Assembly (NCBI GenBank): GCA_900545995.1
Contig: URBM01000002.1
Span: forward strand, 1 to 41,322
Reading direction: 5' to 3'
Origin: an uncultured Collinsella sp.
GTDB taxonomy: Bacteria; Actinomycetota; Coriobacteriia; Coriobacteriales; Coriobacteriaceae
Length of the DNA: 41,322 nt
In this document: positions 40,683 through 41,322 of the stretch, piece by piece
How positions within the stretch are numbered: position 1 is the first letter of the stretch
Layout of the letters: the number at the start of each line of letters is the position of its first letter
Notes under the pieces: generated by a model
Told to the model about the DNA's origin: nothing
Database searches by the model: none
What the model saw: only the letters and a program-made list of their open reading frames with translations
Position numbers and translations under genes: made by a program

Positions 40683-41322
40683 CTAGAGGACGGTCCCCTC
40701 GGACCTGCACCCGATCTCCCAGACCCAGCAGGCGAGCTCGCGCGCCACGGCGGCGTTGGCCTTGCACGCGCTCTTGCCCGCCGCGGCCAGCGCCTCGCGG
40801 CGGCGGTGGAGCCTGGCGGTGCAGTCGTCCGCCCTAGAGCGTATCGCCGGGGGCACGTCGGTGCCGGGGGCTGGGGCCTTGGGCCTCGGGGAGCACGTGG
40901 AGTAGTGCCATGCGGACTCTATGAGCGCCGTGCGCGCGAGCGCGTTGCCGGCCTTGGTTATCCCGCCGCGCCGCTCGGACTCGCCGCTCGAGTGCTCCGA
41001 CGGGGTCAGCCCGCACCAGCTCGCGAAGGCCGGCGCCGAGCGGAACCTGCTGAAGGACCCGGCCTCCGCCGCGAGCCTGAAGGCCGTCAGGGTGTCGACC
41101 CCCTTGATGCAGGACAGCGCCTCCACCGTCGCCCGCCAGCGGTCGGTGCCCGCCAGCGCGACGACCCTCCTCTCGAGCTGCCGCCTGTCCGACTCCGCAC
41201 AGCGGGCGGCCGTGACGTAGTACTCCAGCGCGTCGCGCTGCGGCCCCTCGAGCCTGATCTCCGAGACCCACCTCCAGTGGGCCCTCGTCCAGGCCTTCTT
41301 CCTCGCCCCGTCGGCGTTGCGC
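40683..41322 (-). mobile_element. IS110-family transposase, N-terminus cut by window edge
   Basis: One open frame runs from the window edge (41321) to TAG at 40683, about 212 residues. It holds a helical region (VSEIRLEGPQRDALEYYVTA) and then the Transposase_20-type domain: IKGVDTLTAFRLAAEAGSF, FASWCGLTPSEHSSG, RRGGITKAGNALARTALIESAW. These are hallmarks of IS110/IS116/IS902 recombinases. The N-terminal RuvC-like DEDD catalytic half lies beyond the window. Intactness cannot be judged. A contig ending inside such a multicopy element is expected for short-read assembly. Confidence 0.9.

Overview
The window looks like a chromosomal contig from a high-GC gut actinobacterium of the class Coriobacteriia, most likely Collinsella or a close relative. 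This is inferred from base composition, the ribosomal protein sequences, the fused AccD-AccA protein and the purine operon; no database search was possible. The first 47 bases are not genomic: they are the end of an Illumina P5/i5 oligonucleotide followed by the Nextera read-1 transposon adapter. The right edge lies inside an IS110-family transposase, a typical repeat-caused contig end.

Layout. 49-2028: 5'-truncated fusA (EF-G) followed directly by rpsJ (S10) and a strong terminator. 2082-13535: birA, divergent from a complete type II fatty-acid synthesis and acetyl-CoA carboxylase operon (fabH-acpP-fabK-fabD-fabG-fabF-accB-fabZ-accC-accDA), then an orphan PTS EIIC-like permease and a terminator. 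13608-15428: a cation diffusion facilitator and a histidine phosphatase. 15474-15610: a 137-bp nested hairpin with a perfect 34-bp outer stem. 15879-21727: ribosomal protein genes rplC-rplD-rplW, rplB-rpsS-rplV-rpsC-rplP-rpmC-rpsQ and rplN-rplX, with candidate leader RNAs before rplC, rplB and rplN, and a terminator right after rplX. The S10/spc ribosomal block is thus interrupted twice: rpsJ is 14 kb from rplC, and rplE onward is absent after rplX.

21741-28716: two sets of 27-bp tandem repeats, a helically phased TGCGCA array, a Gfo/Idh/MocA oxidoreductase with a DeoR-type regulator, a minus-strand U32 peptidase-family/RluA-family pair (both families are linked to rRNA modification), ridA, and a YheO-type PAS/HTH regulator. 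29069-38444: an operon of an NCS2 purine permease, SsnA-type amidohydrolase, YgfK-type flavin/iron-sulfur oxidoreductase, a ferredoxin with four 4Fe-4S motifs and an XdhD-type molybdenum hydroxylase. This is the gene set linked to anaerobic purine/urate breakdown in gut bacteria. It has no separate FAD subunit for the hydroxylase, so electrons probably pass through the ferredoxin to YgfK.

38626-41322: five direct repeats with an exact 23-bp period in front of a DUF4143-type AAA ATPase, palindromes and a possible 29-codon small ORF behind it, then structured GC-rich DNA leading into the truncated IS110 transposase.

The strongest points for a second look are the fragmented ribosomal operon with its repeated leader/promoter element and folded leaders, the 34-bp inverted repeat, the exact-period repeat arrays (23 bp and 27 bp) with the 10-12 bp TGCGCA array, and the paired operators at fabH.
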